DNA from: Rhizobium sp. L1K21
GTDB lineage: Bacteria; Pseudomonadota; Alphaproteobacteria; Rhizobiales; Rhizobiaceae
NCBI RefSeq assembly: GCF_024055895.1
Contig: NZ_JAMXLE010000003.1
Location: 62,001-126,000 of the forward strand
Length of the DNA: 64,000 bases
Direction of reading: 5' to 3'
The translations under genes were made by a program, and so were the position numbers. The notes under the pieces are model-generated. The model saw only the letters and a list, made by a program, of their open reading frames with translations. It searched no databases and had not been told where the DNA came from. Within the stretch, counting starts at the first letter, position 1. Every line of letters begins with the position of its first letter. Shown in pieces: positions 26,396 to 35,152 of the stretch.

Positions 26396-26716
26396 TTAAG
26401 TGGGCGGTCGAGCTCTGCCATCGCAAAATAAGCTGATGCCTTGCACAAAATCTCATTTGCTTGAAGAAGCTCGCGGTTCTCACGCTCCAGGGCTTTCATC
26501 TTCTCCGCAACGTCACTAGGCAAACCCGCACGCTTACCGCTATCGACCTCGGCCTCCTTCACCCATTCATGGAGGGTATGCGCCGAGCAACCGATCTTGG
26601 CCGCGATAGATGAAACGGCCGCCCATGGCGACGGATGTTTCAACTCATGTTCGGCCAACATTCGAACGGCGCGGGCGCACTTCAGGAGAAAATTTGTTCG
26701 TCGTTTTGCTTGCCAT
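26389..26716 (-). pseudogene. IS3 transposase OrfA, frameshifted
   Basis: Reading from 26716 gives the standard OrfA N-terminus through SPEVR, then two bases are missing relative to the expected SPEVRARAVRM; from 26661 the correct frame resumes to a normal OrfA end (ELDRPLKR). Contains an HTH_Tnp_1-type domain and a leucine-zipper-like helix. Confidence 0.75.
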
Positions 26717-26844
26717 AGACCCTACTTCTCACGCGTTGGGTCTCCGGCAAACGCGGCGCGGCTCAACCCCCAGATGCGGCGCTTCGCAGCAAGGTCCATA
26801 TTCTCCCAACGCACCGCCATCAACGCACCGTCAAATATTGCCCC

Positions 26845-27594
26845 CTAATTATGGCTTGCAATGAAGCTCCGGGCGCGCTCGGTATCGGGTGATGTGAAAA
26901 ATTTCTCCGGAGAGCCTTCTTCCACGATTTTGCCTGCATCCATGTAAACGATGCGATTTGCGCACTTGCGCGCGAAATTGGTTTCATGCGTCACGATGAT
27001 TGATGTCAGCCCTTCCGATGTCAGGTCCTGGATGATGGCGAGGACCTCTCCCACCGTTTCCGGATCGAGCGCCGAGGTCGGCTCGTCGAACAGCATGACT
27101 TCGGGACTCATCATCATCGATCGTACGATTGCGACTCTTTGCTGCTGGCCGCCCGACAACTGGCTTGGGAAGGAGCGCTCCTTGCCGCGAAGCTTGACCC
27201 GTTCGAGAAGTGCCAATGCACGCTCCTCGGCCGCCGCCTTTTTCATCAAGCCCTCCCGAACGGGTGCGAAAGTCAGGTTGTTCAGAACAGTCATATGTGG
27301 GAAGAGCGCAAAATCCTGGAAAACCATACCAATCCGGCGGCGCAGTGGCCGCCAATCCCTTTCGGCGAGCGCCTCGATATCTCGTCCGTGAAACTGGATG
27401 TGTCCGCCTTGGGTGCTTTCCAGGCCGTTGAGGCAGCGAATAAACGTACTCTTCCCGGATCCAGAAGATCCCATGATGACGACCCGTTCACCCTCTGTAA
27501 TGGAAAAATCCACGCCGAACAGAACTTGATGGATCCCATAATATTTTTCCAGACCAATGGTGCGGATAACGGCCGTGTCCAGGTTTTGTGTCAT
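26845..27594 (-). CDS. Amino-acid ABC transporter ATP-binding protein (GlnQ/HisP-like)
   Basis: 249 aa. Walker [11 protein letters not shown]-loop [11 protein letters not shown], signature LSGGQQQRV, Walker [16 protein letters not shown]-loop VTHETNFA. The PAAT-family pattern predicts polar amino acids or amino-acid-like compounds. ATG 27594 has GAGGG 7 nt upstream. Last gene of the four-gene importer; the IS3 remnant begins right after its stop. Confidence 0.91.
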   Translation of the reverse strand: MTQNLDTAVIRTIGLEKYYGIHQVLFGVDFSITEGERVVIMGSSGSGKSTFIRCLNGLESTQGGHIQFHGRDIEALAERDWRPLRRRIGMVFQDFALFPHMTVLNNLTFAPVREGLMKKAAAEERALALLERVKLRGKERSFPSQLSGGQQQRVAIVRSMMMSPEVMLFDEPTSALDPETVGEVLAIIQDLTSEGLTSIIVTHETNFARKCANRIVYMDAGKIVEEGSPEKFFTSPDTERARSFIASHN

Positions 27595-27621
27595 TTTGAA
27601 ACCCTCTGTTTTGTTTTTGGA

Positions 27622-28296
27622 CTACCTTTTGGAGGAGCGCCCCAAGTGACGCTCGAGCCCACGGATTCCCGCATTCATCAACAGGCCGGCAATAAAATAG
27701 ACGACAAGGATGAACCCATAGACGGTAAGGCCCGGGGAACCGCCCTGGTAATAGGACGCTCGGTCGATGACGATCTGTCCGCTTTTCAGCAGCTCGACAA
27801 CGCCCACCAATGCCCCGAGGGAGGTCGAATGCATCAGGATATTACACAGGCCCGCATAGGCGGGAATAACGGGTCGAAGCGCTTGCGGAAGTATAATCGC
27901 CACAAATATCGAGAAGGATCCGAGCCCCAGTGAACGGGCGCTCTCGAACTGGTGTCGAGGCACTGCATTGATTCCGCCCCGAACGATTTCCGCCCCGTTC
28001 GCCCCGCCCCAAAGGGACAAACAGAGAATGGTGGCCTGAAGCGGTCCCAGTTGAAGCCCGAATGCCGGAGCGCCAAAGAAGATAAAGAACAAAAGAACAA
28101 CCTGCGGGATATCGCGAAAGACCTCTATGACAATGCGGACAGGCATGCGGATCAGCTTTAGACGCACGGTCGCCAGAGAGCCGAATGCAAGAGAGAGAGC
28201 CATAGCAGCCATGGTGCTGGCCACGAAAATCACCACTGCGTAGCCGGCAGCGCGCAGAAAGAAGTCCCGGTTTTCCAGGATGAGGTCGAAATTCAT
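27622..28296 (-). CDS. Amino-acid ABC transporter permease (HisM/GlnP-like)
   Basis: 224 aa with about five membrane helices and the PAAT EAA loop FESARSLGLGSFSIFVAIILPQALR. IEVFRDIPQVVLLFFIFFGAP is the family N-terminal signature. Overlaps the upstream permease by 4 nt. Confidence 0.9.
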   Translation of the reverse strand: MNFDLILENRDFFLRAAGYAVVIFVASTMAAMALSLAFGSLATVRLKLIRMPVRIVIEVFRDIPQVVLLFFIFFGAPAFGLQLGPLQATILCLSLWGGANGAEIVRGGINAVPRHQFESARSLGLGSFSIFVAIILPQALRPVIPAYAGLCNILMHSTSLGALVGVVELLKSGQIVIDRASYYQGGSPGLTVYGFILVVYFIAGLLMNAGIRGLERHLGRSSKR

Positions 28297-28964
28297 CGGC
28301 GATATCCTCTGCCCAGATGCCTTTCCAGCAGCGTGACGATTGCGGAAAGCCCCATGACTATCGTGAGGTAACAGATCAGCAGCGCCAGGAAATTCTCCAT
28401 GGAACGATAGCTCTCCGCAATGTTATCCATCGCGACATAGGTCAGTTCCATCACGCCGATCGAGCTTAACAACGCCGAGTTCTTGGTCGCCGATATGATC
28501 GTATTCATCATGGCTGGAACCACTGTCCGCGTCGCAACAGGCGCGATGACAAAAACGAAAAGGCCGCCAGGGCGCAGGCCGAGCGAACGTCCGGCCTCCG
28601 TCAGTCGCGGCGGAAGACCTTCTATCGCACCACGGATATTTTCGGTTTGATACGCTGTGGCCCATACCGTCAGCACGATTATGCCTGAGATGAGCGGCGA
28701 TGCCGCCACGCCGATTTCCGGCAGACCGAAATAGAAGAAGAAAAGCTGCACCAGCATCGGTGTGTTGCGGATCAAACTGACATAAGCTCTGATAAGCTGG
28801 CAAAGGACAGGCGTGCGGAAATACAGGATGGTCGCCAGGACATAGGCGACAGCAATGGAGATCCCGTTACAGACCAGACACAAAACCAGCGTCAGTTCCA
28901 GCCCCCTCAGAAACAGGGGCGCAACTGACCAAAAATAGTTCCAGTCGATGGCGATACCTGTCAT
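28293..28964 (-). CDS. Amino-acid ABC transporter permease (HisQ/GlnP-like)
   Basis: 223 aa. YVSLIRNTPMLVQLFFFYFGLP near residue 65 and EAA loop LTEAGRSLGLRPGGLFVFVIAP. Forms a heterodimeric channel with the next permease. The 111-nt gap to the binding-protein gene holds no recognised element. Confidence 0.9.
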   Translation of the reverse strand: MTGIAIDWNYFWSVAPLFLRGLELTLVLCLVCNGISIAVAYVLATILYFRTPVLCQLIRAYVSLIRNTPMLVQLFFFYFGLPEIGVAASPLISGIIVLTVWATAYQTENIRGAIEGLPPRLTEAGRSLGLRPGGLFVFVIAPVATRTVVPAMMNTIISATKNSALLSSIGVMELTYVAMDNIAESYRSMENFLALLICYLTIVMGLSAIVTLLERHLGRGYRR

Positions 28965-29075
28965 GACGCGTCGGCCAGAAATTTTGAAGGAGTTTTCGAC
29001 AACATCGCTGCTCTCTCAAAGTGGACAGCCCAGGCAAGGGCCGTCCATAGGATAGGGAAGGACCGGGACGAGATC

Positions 29076-29936
29076 CTACGGTGAGGGAAGAACCGTGTTC
29101 TGGTCGGTGCTGCCATCCGGCGGGGACTGTGTGTAGCTGGCGATCCGTTCGTCGAGTTCAATCGCCTGCGCGTATTTCTTCACCGCAGCAACGTAGGTTC
29201 CATCAGTCTTCGCCTTTTCCACCATGGCGCTTATGAATTGGCGCATGGGGGTATCGCCGCGGCGCACCGCGGGCGCTGACCAGCCGATCTGGAACTGGAC
29301 ATCGGCCACCTGAAGTCTCGGGTCCTTGCTGGCCGCGACGACGAGACTGTGATGATCCTGGGCGACGCCGTCACCGCGTCCCTGACGCAACGACTGAATG
29401 GCATCCGTCACATTGTCGTACTTCACCAGCTTGATATCCGGATATTCCTTTTCGAGGTACGTCGATTGCCAGCTTCCCTTGTTCGTCAGAAGGGTCTTGC
29501 CCTTCAGCTCATCAAGGTTCGTGACATTTTCGCCCTGCCTGACAAGGATGCCGGACGAGCCCCAGTTCGTGGATGTTGCGAAGTCGACCGTCTCTTTGCG
29601 CTCTTCGGTGACACCCATCGTCGCAAAAAGCACGTCGACCTTGCCGGAAACGAGCATCTGTACGCGGGTTGCGGCGGTAACGCAGGTGAAGACGGCCTTG
29701 TTTGCGTCCGAAAACACGTAGTTTGCCATATAGCGCCCGACATCCACATCAATGCCGGTGACATCCCCGCTCTGATCCAGAAAGCCAGACGGAGGGCTGT
29801 CGCACTTGACGCCGATCCTCAGCTCACCTTTTTCCTTCAGTTCCTTTGGAACGGTCACGTCCTGTCCGTGCGCCGCCGCGGCAAGCACAAGCACGGAAAA
29901 GGCGGTGATCAACCTGAATGTCGTTCTCTGTTTCAT
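29076..29936 (-). CDS. Amino-acid ABC transporter substrate-binding protein (family 3)
   Basis: 286 aa with a signal peptide (LITAFSVLVLAAAAHG, cleavage near residue 24). SBP_bac_3 signatures: GELRIGVKCDSPPSGFLDQSGDVTGIDVDVGRYMA pattern near residue 35 and KGKTLLTNKGSWQSTYLEKEY in the middle. Binds an amino acid or derivative in the periplasm. First gene of the importer, downstream of the lyase operon on the same strand, so the ligand is probably the substrate of that pathway. Confidence 0.88.
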   Translation of the reverse strand: MKQRTTFRLITAFSVLVLAAAAHGQDVTVPKELKEKGELRIGVKCDSPPSGFLDQSGDVTGIDVDVGRYMANYVFSDANKAVFTCVTAATRVQMLVSGKVDVLFATMGVTEERKETVDFATSTNWGSSGILVRQGENVTNLDELKGKTLLTNKGSWQSTYLEKEYPDIKLVKYDNVTDAIQSLRQGRGDGVAQDHHSLVVAASKDPRLQVADVQFQIGWSAPAVRRGDTPMRQFISAMVEKAKTDGTYVAAVKKYAQAIELDERIASYTQSPPDGSTDQNTVLPSP

Positions 29937-30088
29937 TGTCTATGTTCCCCTTGTTGGAAATGACGCTTTGAAATTCACCTTGTTCTCGATTGGGGGCATT
30001 TCCCCAAATCCGTGCTTCCTCCCAGCGCCTGCGGGTTCTTCCGACCCATCAAGCCGACTCAGGACAAGCCTAAGTTTCGCTCCTCATG

Positions 30089-30133
30089 AAGCCCGGCAGT
30101 ACACGGACGGGTCCTTTGATCTCTGCCGGGCTT
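30089..30133. terminator. Long stem-loop between lyase operon and importer
   Basis: AAGCCCGGCAG (30089-30099) and CTGCCGGGCTT (30123-30133), 11-bp perfect stem with an inner GGAC/GTCC mini-stem. A T-rich tail (TTGTTGCTTTTT) follows on the plus strand; the minus strand has none. It lies 30 nt after the lyase stop and may partially separate the two minus-strand units or terminate antisense transcription. Confidence 0.5.
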
Positions 30134-30162
30134 TGTTGCTTTTTCCGAGGAGCGCCCGGAGC

Positions 30163-31659
30163 TTATTTTCCGGAGATTTTATTGACCACCGCCGTGAGCA
30201 TTTCACTGGCCTTGGCAAGCTGTCCGCGGCGATCGGACAACCATTTGAGATCTGCCTCGAGTTCGATTTTCGCTTCGTCGATTGCGGCTTTGACGGATTC
30301 TGGAGCGGGCATCCCCTTGCCGGCACGGCGGGCGACATTCTTGACAGGATCCAATGCATCAATGATATCTTGCGGGCTCACATCAATCGGCGCGCCAGTC
30401 TGAGCGACGGCCGCTTCCTGAACGAGATCGATTTCAATCAAATTGGCTTTGATGCCCCGCTCTATAGCCGTGATGACGACGCGGGCAACGATTTCATGGG
30501 CTTCGCGATAATCTATACCGACACGGCGCACCAACATGTCGGTGAGATCGGTCATCGTGGCATAGTTTTCCGCTGCATATTTCAGCATCTGCGCCTTGTT
30601 TGGATGCAGGGTACGCACGACGCCGGTCATTGCATGGGTGGCGGCAATCATTGCATCGATAGAGCGCGGCTCCAGTTCGACGCGGGCGGCACTATATTGA
30701 TATTCGATCGCATTCAGCGAAGTCAGAATCGCAACAAGCGGCCCCATCGCGGCAAACGCTGCTTTACGGCTGCGTTCGAGAGAGTCCGGGTTCTTCTTCT
30801 GCGGCATGATGCTGCTGGTGCCGGCAAAGGACGCATCCAGCTCAGCCGTCTGATATTCATCCGAACTCCAAAGCTGGATTTCCGATGCCAGCCGGCTCAC
30901 GCCGCTGAGAAAGATCGCATTGTCGGAAGCAAATTCGGCAACGTGATCCCAACCTGCCACGCCTTCAATACTATTGACGACAAGACCGTCAAAACCCAAG
31001 AGAGCGGCTGTCCGATCGCGGTCGAGCGGCCATCCAGTGCCAGCCGTGGCGGCAGCGCCAAGCGGGCATTGATTAATCCGCGGGTATAATTCGCGGTACC
31101 GATCGAGGTTCTTTCCAAGATTTTCGCAGATCGCCATAAGATAGTGGCCAAGCGTGATCGGCTGGGCTTCCTTACGCTGGGTGTAGACGACCATGACTGT
31201 GTCAAGATGATCGGCGGCCTTATCGATAACGGCCTCGCGAAGTCCGATCACCGCTTCGATGGTGCGTAACAGCTGATCACGCAGAAACATTCGTTTCCCG
31301 GCATTGGCGAGGTCGTTTCGGCTGCGCCCGATATGCATCTTGCCGGCAACCGGCCCGATCTCACGCTTTAGCGCGGCTTCATAGGGCAGATAGGTGCGCA
31401 GCGAAGGATCGTCCTGTGCCGAAAGATCGACAGCAGCCAGCCCTTGCAGAATCGCAGCCGCTTCCTCGGGCTTTAGAATGTTCTGCTCCGCCAGCATGCT
31501 GACATGTGCTCTGTGAATCTGGCTATCATAGGGAAATACAGCGCTGGTCAGCGTGAGAGCTGCGGCATCGAAGTCGTAGAGCTCCTGAAACTCCGGGGCC
31601 TTTGCTCCGCTGGCACGCCCGATACGGGTCGCGTCGGGTTGAGACGGGGTGGTGCTCAT
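30163..31659 (-). CDS. Argininosuccinate-lyase-like C-N lyase, diverged
   Basis: 498 aa, fumarase/aspartase superfamily, argininosuccinate-lyase branch: HIGRSRND, AGTGWPLDRDR and the mobile Ser loop SSIMPQKKNPD (Ser near 282-283) are present. In ArgH the segment around residue 160 reads T-H-x-Q-x-A-Q-P with an essential His; here it is YTQRKEAQP, Gln at 161. This and the operon argue against arginine synthesis. Relatives such as EDDS lyase cleave N-substituted aspartates to fumarate and an amine, which would suit a catabolic operon with amine oxidase, aldehyde dehydrogenase and amino-acid importer. ATG 31659 follows AGGAGCAGAAT; the longer frame overlaps the GNAT gene. Confidence 0.78.
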   Translation of the reverse strand: MSTTPSQPDATRIGRASGAKAPEFQELYDFDAAALTLTSAVFPYDSQIHRAHVSMLAEQNILKPEEAAAILQGLAAVDLSAQDDPSLRTYLPYEAALKREIGPVAGKMHIGRSRNDLANAGKRMFLRDQLLRTIEAVIGLREAVIDKAADHLDTVMVVYTQRKEAQPITLGHYLMAICENLGKNLDRYRELYPRINQCPLGAAATAGTGWPLDRDRTAALLGFDGLVVNSIEGVAGWDHVAEFASDNAIFLSGVSRLASEIQLWSSDEYQTAELDASFAGTSSIMPQKKNPDSLERSRKAAFAAMGPLVAILTSLNAIEYQYSAARVELEPRSIDAMIAATHAMTGVVRTLHPNKAQMLKYAAENYATMTDLTDMLVRRVGIDYREAHEIVARVVITAIERGIKANLIEIDLVQEAAVAQTGAPIDVSPQDIIDALDPVKNVARRAGKGMPAPESVKAAIDEAKIELEADLKWLSDRRGQLAKASEMLTAVVNKISGK

Positions 31660-31669
31660 ATTCTGCTCC

Positions 31670-32167
31670 TTATTCACTGGAGGTTTTGAAATTGTTGTGG
31701 GATTCATCGCAGCGCCGTTCCAGCGTCGAAGCGTAGGGAACAAAACCCATCCTGCTCCAGAATGCCTGACCGCCCGGATTGCTTTGCATAACCTCCAGGA
31801 CGACCCGGATATTTGCGGGGAAACGGTCTGATACGAGTGTGTCGAAGGCCTTACGCCCGACTCCTCCTCCGCGCATATCCCGGCTGATGTAGAATTGCCG
31901 TAAATAGACGCTTTCACCGCTCTTTTCGGTTATATCGTGCTGCTCGCGCCAAGTCGCAAATCCCGCAGTTCGACCGTCAATGTCCAGCAGATCAATGTGC
32001 CACTCTCCACTCTCCATGAAGCCGCGCGCACGTTCTTCCAGCTGCGACAAGGTCATCGGATTGCGGTGCCCTTCGTCAATGATCAGTTCCCGGTTCATTG
32101 CCGCGATCTCTGGTAAGTCGGCAACGGTGGCAGGACGAATGTCCAGCTTGTGAAAGGTATCGGTCAT
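31670..32167 (-). CDS. GNAT family acetyltransferase
   Basis: 165 aa single GNAT domain. Acetyl-CoA loop RGGGVGRKAF (Q/R-x-x-G-x-G), motif B NPGGQAFWSRMGFVPY. It closely resembles the C-terminal domain of the GntR fusion at 35153 (MNREL...DEGHRNPM, RQF, NPGG.FW.R.GF.PY are shared), so the two are paralogues. ATG overlaps the aldehyde dehydrogenase stop (ATGA). It probably acetylates an amine or amino group in the pathway. Confidence 0.87.
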   Translation of the reverse strand: MTDTFHKLDIRPATVADLPEIAAMNRELIIDEGHRNPMTLSQLEERARGFMESGEWHIDLLDIDGRTAGFATWREQHDITEKSGESVYLRQFYISRDMRGGGVGRKAFDTLVSDRFPANIRVVLEVMQSNPGGQAFWSRMGFVPYASTLERRCDESHNNFKTSSE

Positions 32168-33675
32168 GCAGTTTTCCCCAGTGCGATCCAGGTTGTCTTC
32201 AGGTCGGAATATTTGTCGAAAGCGTGCAGGGACAAATCCCGCCCGTTGCCGGACTGCTTGACCCCTCCGAAAGGTGTGCGGACATCGACGTGGTCGACCG
32301 CATTGACGCTTATGCTGCCCGCATGCAGCGCCCGTGACATCCGGATCGCGCGGTCCAGATCCTGGGTCCAGACTGACGCACCCAACCCATAAATTGAAGC
32401 ATTGGCGATGGATACGACTTCGGCTTCGCTCTCGAAGGGAATGACGCAGAGTACCGGCCCGAAGATTTCCTCGCTTGCAATCACTGAGTCTGGAGCAGCC
32501 CCCAGGAAAATGGTTGGAGTGATGAAGCAGCCGCCGGTGTCGAGCAAAATGCGGTTTCCGCCCGCCACGAGTTCCGCTTCTTGGCGGCCCTTTGCTATGT
32601 AGGACAGCACGCGCTCTGTGTGTTCTTCGCTGATCATTGCACCCATGCCGGAATCGCTATGCATCGGGTCGCCGGGTTCGTAAGCCTGCGTGGCCTGAAG
32701 CAACAGGGGCAGGAAATCCTTCAGAATGTTCTTGTGAACAAACAACCGGGACGTTGCCGAACAAACCTCGCCCTGATTGAAGAAGACGCCAGCTGCTGCA
32801 GCCTTGGCCGCCGCCTCAAGGTCGCGAACATCCGGAAAGACGATGCAGGCGCTTTTCCCCCCGCACTCCAGCCAAATCCGCTTCATGTTCGATTGCGAGG
32901 CATACCCTAGAAACCGCTTTCCGATTTCAGTCGAGCCGGTGAAGCCAACACAATCAATCCCCGAATGTAAGCCAATTGGCCCACCCACATCAGGTCCGAA
33001 GCCGGGAAGCACGTTGAACACACCCTCCGGCATACCCGCCTCGGCCGCAAGAGAAGCAAGGCGCAGGGCGGTTAGCGGCGACTGCTCAGCCGGTTTCAAA
33101 ATCACGCTATTGCCTGCAGCAAGAGCCGGAGCACACTTCCATGAAGCCATTTTCAAAGGGAAGTTCCAGGGCACAACCGCGCCGACCACGCCAACCGGCT
33201 CCCGCGTGATTGTAGCAAGCGCTCCAGGCCCGACAGGAACCGTCTCATCGACAAGCTTGTCACAAGCCTCGCCGAAGAAGCGAAAAACCGAAGCCGCTCC
33301 GGGAATATCGAGCGTTGATGAATCGCGGATAAGCTTACCTGTATCCATAGTCTCGAGAACGGCCAGTTCATCGGAAGCCTGTTCAATAAGATCTGCCAAC
33401 CGCACCAGAACACGCCGCCGGAACTCCGGATCGCAACGAGACCAGTGCCCGGCGTCAAAAGCACGACGGGAAGCCCTGACCGCGAGGTCCACATCATCCG
33501 CATCGCAGGACGCGACCTTGGCAATGATCTTGCCGGTCGCCGGGTTGATGCAGTCAAAGCGCCCGTCATTGACCGGCGCGACAAACCTACCATCGATAAA
33601 CGCACGGCATTCTATATTGCCGATCGTTTCGGCGCCCGGTTGGGGCTGGCTTTCGCTTCGGATAAGGTCAGTCAT
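32164..33675 (-). CDS. NAD(P)-dependent aldehyde dehydrogenase (PuuC/BetB-like)
   Basis: 503 aa, normal length. VPWNFPL cofactor segment, FTGSTEIGK, catalytic Glu in LECGGKS and nucleophile Cys in FNQGEVCSATSR are intact. Oxidises an aldehyde, likely the product of the amine oxidase encoded 31 nt upstream. ATG 33675 has AGAGGA upstream; the longer open frame overlaps the oxidase and is not used. Confidence 0.9.
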   Translation of the reverse strand: MTDLIRSESQPQPGAETIGNIECRAFIDGRFVAPVNDGRFDCINPATGKIIAKVASCDADDVDLAVRASRRAFDAGHWSRCDPEFRRRVLVRLADLIEQASDELAVLETMDTGKLIRDSSTLDIPGAASVFRFFGEACDKLVDETVPVGPGALATITREPVGVVGAVVPWNFPLKMASWKCAPALAAGNSVILKPAEQSPLTALRLASLAAEAGMPEGVFNVLPGFGPDVGGPIGLHSGIDCVGFTGSTEIGKRFLGYASQSNMKRIWLECGGKSACIVFPDVRDLEAAAKAAAAGVFFNQGEVCSATSRLFVHKNILKDFLPLLLQATQAYEPGDPMHSDSGMGAMISEEHTERVLSYIAKGRQEAELVAGGNRILLDTGGCFITPTIFLGAAPDSVIASEEIFGPVLCVIPFESEAEVVSIANASIYGLGASVWTQDLDRAIRMSRALHAGSISVNAVDHVDVRTPFGGVKQSGNGRDLSLHAFDKYSDLKTTWIALGKTA

Positions 33676-33706
33676 ATCCTCTTTATCCTTTTCGATCCTG
33701 TTGAGG

Positions 33707-35017
33707 TCATAACCCGGCTCGTTTGCGATCAAGCCAATCGGCAAAGCTGAAATATCCGGCTGCAAACGGCACATACCAAGGTGTGCCGCCGATATTGGGC
33801 AAGACGCCGAAAGAGATGCGTTCGAACACGCTTGGTTGCGTGAGATTCCCGAGCATCCGTTCTATCGTCAGTCGCCCAAGCCAGGGCATGATAGCGATGC
33901 CACTGCCGTTGCATCCAACCGCAAACCAGACACCCTCACGCTGCCCGATATGCTGGATATGACGGCGTGTCATGGCGATCGTTCCCGTCCATGCGTGGCT
34001 GATACGGACGTTTTCGAGTGCGGGAAAAACACGCGACAGGAAGCGATGCAGATATCCTGCAGCCATTTCGGGCGTGTTCGGGAAAAGACCGGGGCGAGCA
34101 CCGAATAGAATTCGCTTGTTGTCCGGCGAGGGCCGGAAAAACCAGAGATTGCGCTTGGTGTCTGAATACATGCGCACTTTGGGCATGAGAGCGGCAACGC
34201 GATCATTTCCCAGTTCCTCCGTTGCAATCATGTAAGAACCAACAGGGGCGATCCGCCGTCTGAGGCTTGTCAGCGCCGCATCAGTGTAGCCGTTTGTCGC
34301 GAAGAGCACGTGGCGAGCCTTGATGCTTCCCTTGCTGGTCTTCACCACGTGGTCTGCGCCGCTTCTCGCTATGCCTTCCACCCTTACATGCGAGCGCAGA
34401 ATACCACCGCGACCTTCAACATCCCGCGCGAGGGATTGGACAAGCATGGCCGGGTTCAATCCGCCAAATTCTTCGACCAGAAGTCCACCGTGATAGAGGT
34501 CACTGTCGATTTCGCACCGCAACTCCTCGCGGGAGACAGTCCGGGCCGTCACGCCGGCGGCGTCGCTCAAAATGCGCGCATGACTTGCGAACTGCTCAAG
34601 ATCCCGCGGCAAGGCTGCGAGGAAAAGTCGCCCCGTTTCGCGAAAAGAAGCGCTGATTCCGCCCGTTGTCGTCAATGTGCGAACATATTCAAACGCGTCA
34701 GCATGGGCTTGCGAAAGTTCGGTGACCGCATCTGAGCCCAAGGCGCGCGCCGCACCGCTTATCAAGAGCTTCTGCCCGCTGGAAACCATGGCACCGCTGC
34801 GTGAACTGGCCCCGCCACCGATTGCGCCGGCATCCAGAACCAAAGGACACGCGCCCAATTCGATAGCCCGGCGCGCGGCACTCAGGCCGCAGATGCCAGC
34901 CCCTACGATCACCAGATCTGCCTCATGAGGTAGATCCTCATCGGTCGAAAATGGTCGAGCATTCTCCCACCAGTAGGGCTCGCTCTTGAAGTCATTTGTA
35001 AAAATATCGCCGGACAT
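33707..35017 (-). CDS. FAD-dependent amine oxidoreductase (DAO family, PuuB-like)
   Basis: 436 aa. N-terminal dinucleotide motif DLVIVGAGICGLSAARRAIELG (about residues 36-57), GGASSRSGAM, and the C-terminal FAD segment FAVGCNGSGIAIMPWLG, as in gamma-glutamylputrescine oxidase and glycine/sarcosine oxidases. Converts an amine to an aldehyde plus ammonia or a second amine. ATG 35017 has GAGGG 6 nt upstream; upstream in-frame codons run into the operator region. First gene of the minus-strand operon, divergent from the GntR-GNAT regulator. Confidence 0.87.
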   Translation of the reverse strand: MSGDIFTNDFKSEPYWWENARPFSTDEDLPHEADLVIVGAGICGLSAARRAIELGACPLVLDAGAIGGGASSRSGAMVSSGQKLLISGAARALGSDAVTELSQAHADAFEYVRTLTTTGGISASFRETGRLFLAALPRDLEQFASHARILSDAAGVTARTVSREELRCEIDSDLYHGGLLVEEFGGLNPAMLVQSLARDVEGRGGILRSHVRVEGIARSGADHVVKTSKGSIKARHVLFATNGYTDAALTSLRRRIAPVGSYMIATEELGNDRVAALMPKVRMYSDTKRNLWFFRPSPDNKRILFGARPGLFPNTPEMAAGYLHRFLSRVFPALENVRISHAWTGTIAMTRRHIQHIGQREGVWFAVGCNGSGIAIMPWLGRLTIERMLGNLTQPSVFERISFGVLPNIGGTPWYVPFAAGYFSFADWLDRKRAGL

Positions 35018-35066
35018 TCGAACCCTCAACGGAAGCATGCCACCAACCATGAGAGGCCAAATAAAA

Positions 35067-35096
35067 ATTGTCAACAAAAAAATTATTGTCAACAAA
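35067..35096. promoter_or_regulatory. Two tandem TTGTCAACAA boxes (candidate GntR operators)
   Basis: ATTGTCAACAAA occurs at 35067-35078 and again at 35085-35096. Each contains TTGT-CA-ACAA, a perfect dyad matching the TNGTnnnACNA-type sites bound by FCD regulators. The 18-bp spacing would place the two sites on nearly the same DNA face. They lie between the divergent oxidase and regulator genes. Confidence 0.65.
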
Positions 35097-35152
35097 GTGA
35101 ACTTGCGATTACCGATCCGGTGATATACTGATCTCTCAGTCAGGGAAAAATC

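Larger units (their letters stand above)
26165..26840 (-). mobile_element. Decayed IS3-family element with internal deletion
   Basis: A remnant of about 0.65 kb, boundaries approximate. OrfA starts at ATG 26716 ([14 protein letters not shown]) but a loss of 2 nt near 26670 shifts the frame; the rest of OrfA reads from 26661 to 26389, with the [23 protein letters not shown] and coiled-coil [16 protein letters not shown]. OrfB survives only as its first 24 or so residues (ISFIDEHCSRLGIEPICRLL) joined in frame to its last 25 (TPNEFAMKMALEKLAA, stop at 26246). The whole DDE catalytic core is missing, so it cannot transpose by itself. Clear terminal repeats could not be confirmed by eye. Confidence 0.75.

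Noticed and set aside
31660-31917. 86-residue N-terminal extension of the lyase
   Set aside because: It is the antisense-free overlap with the GNAT gene in another frame; the AGGAGC leader marks ATG 31659.
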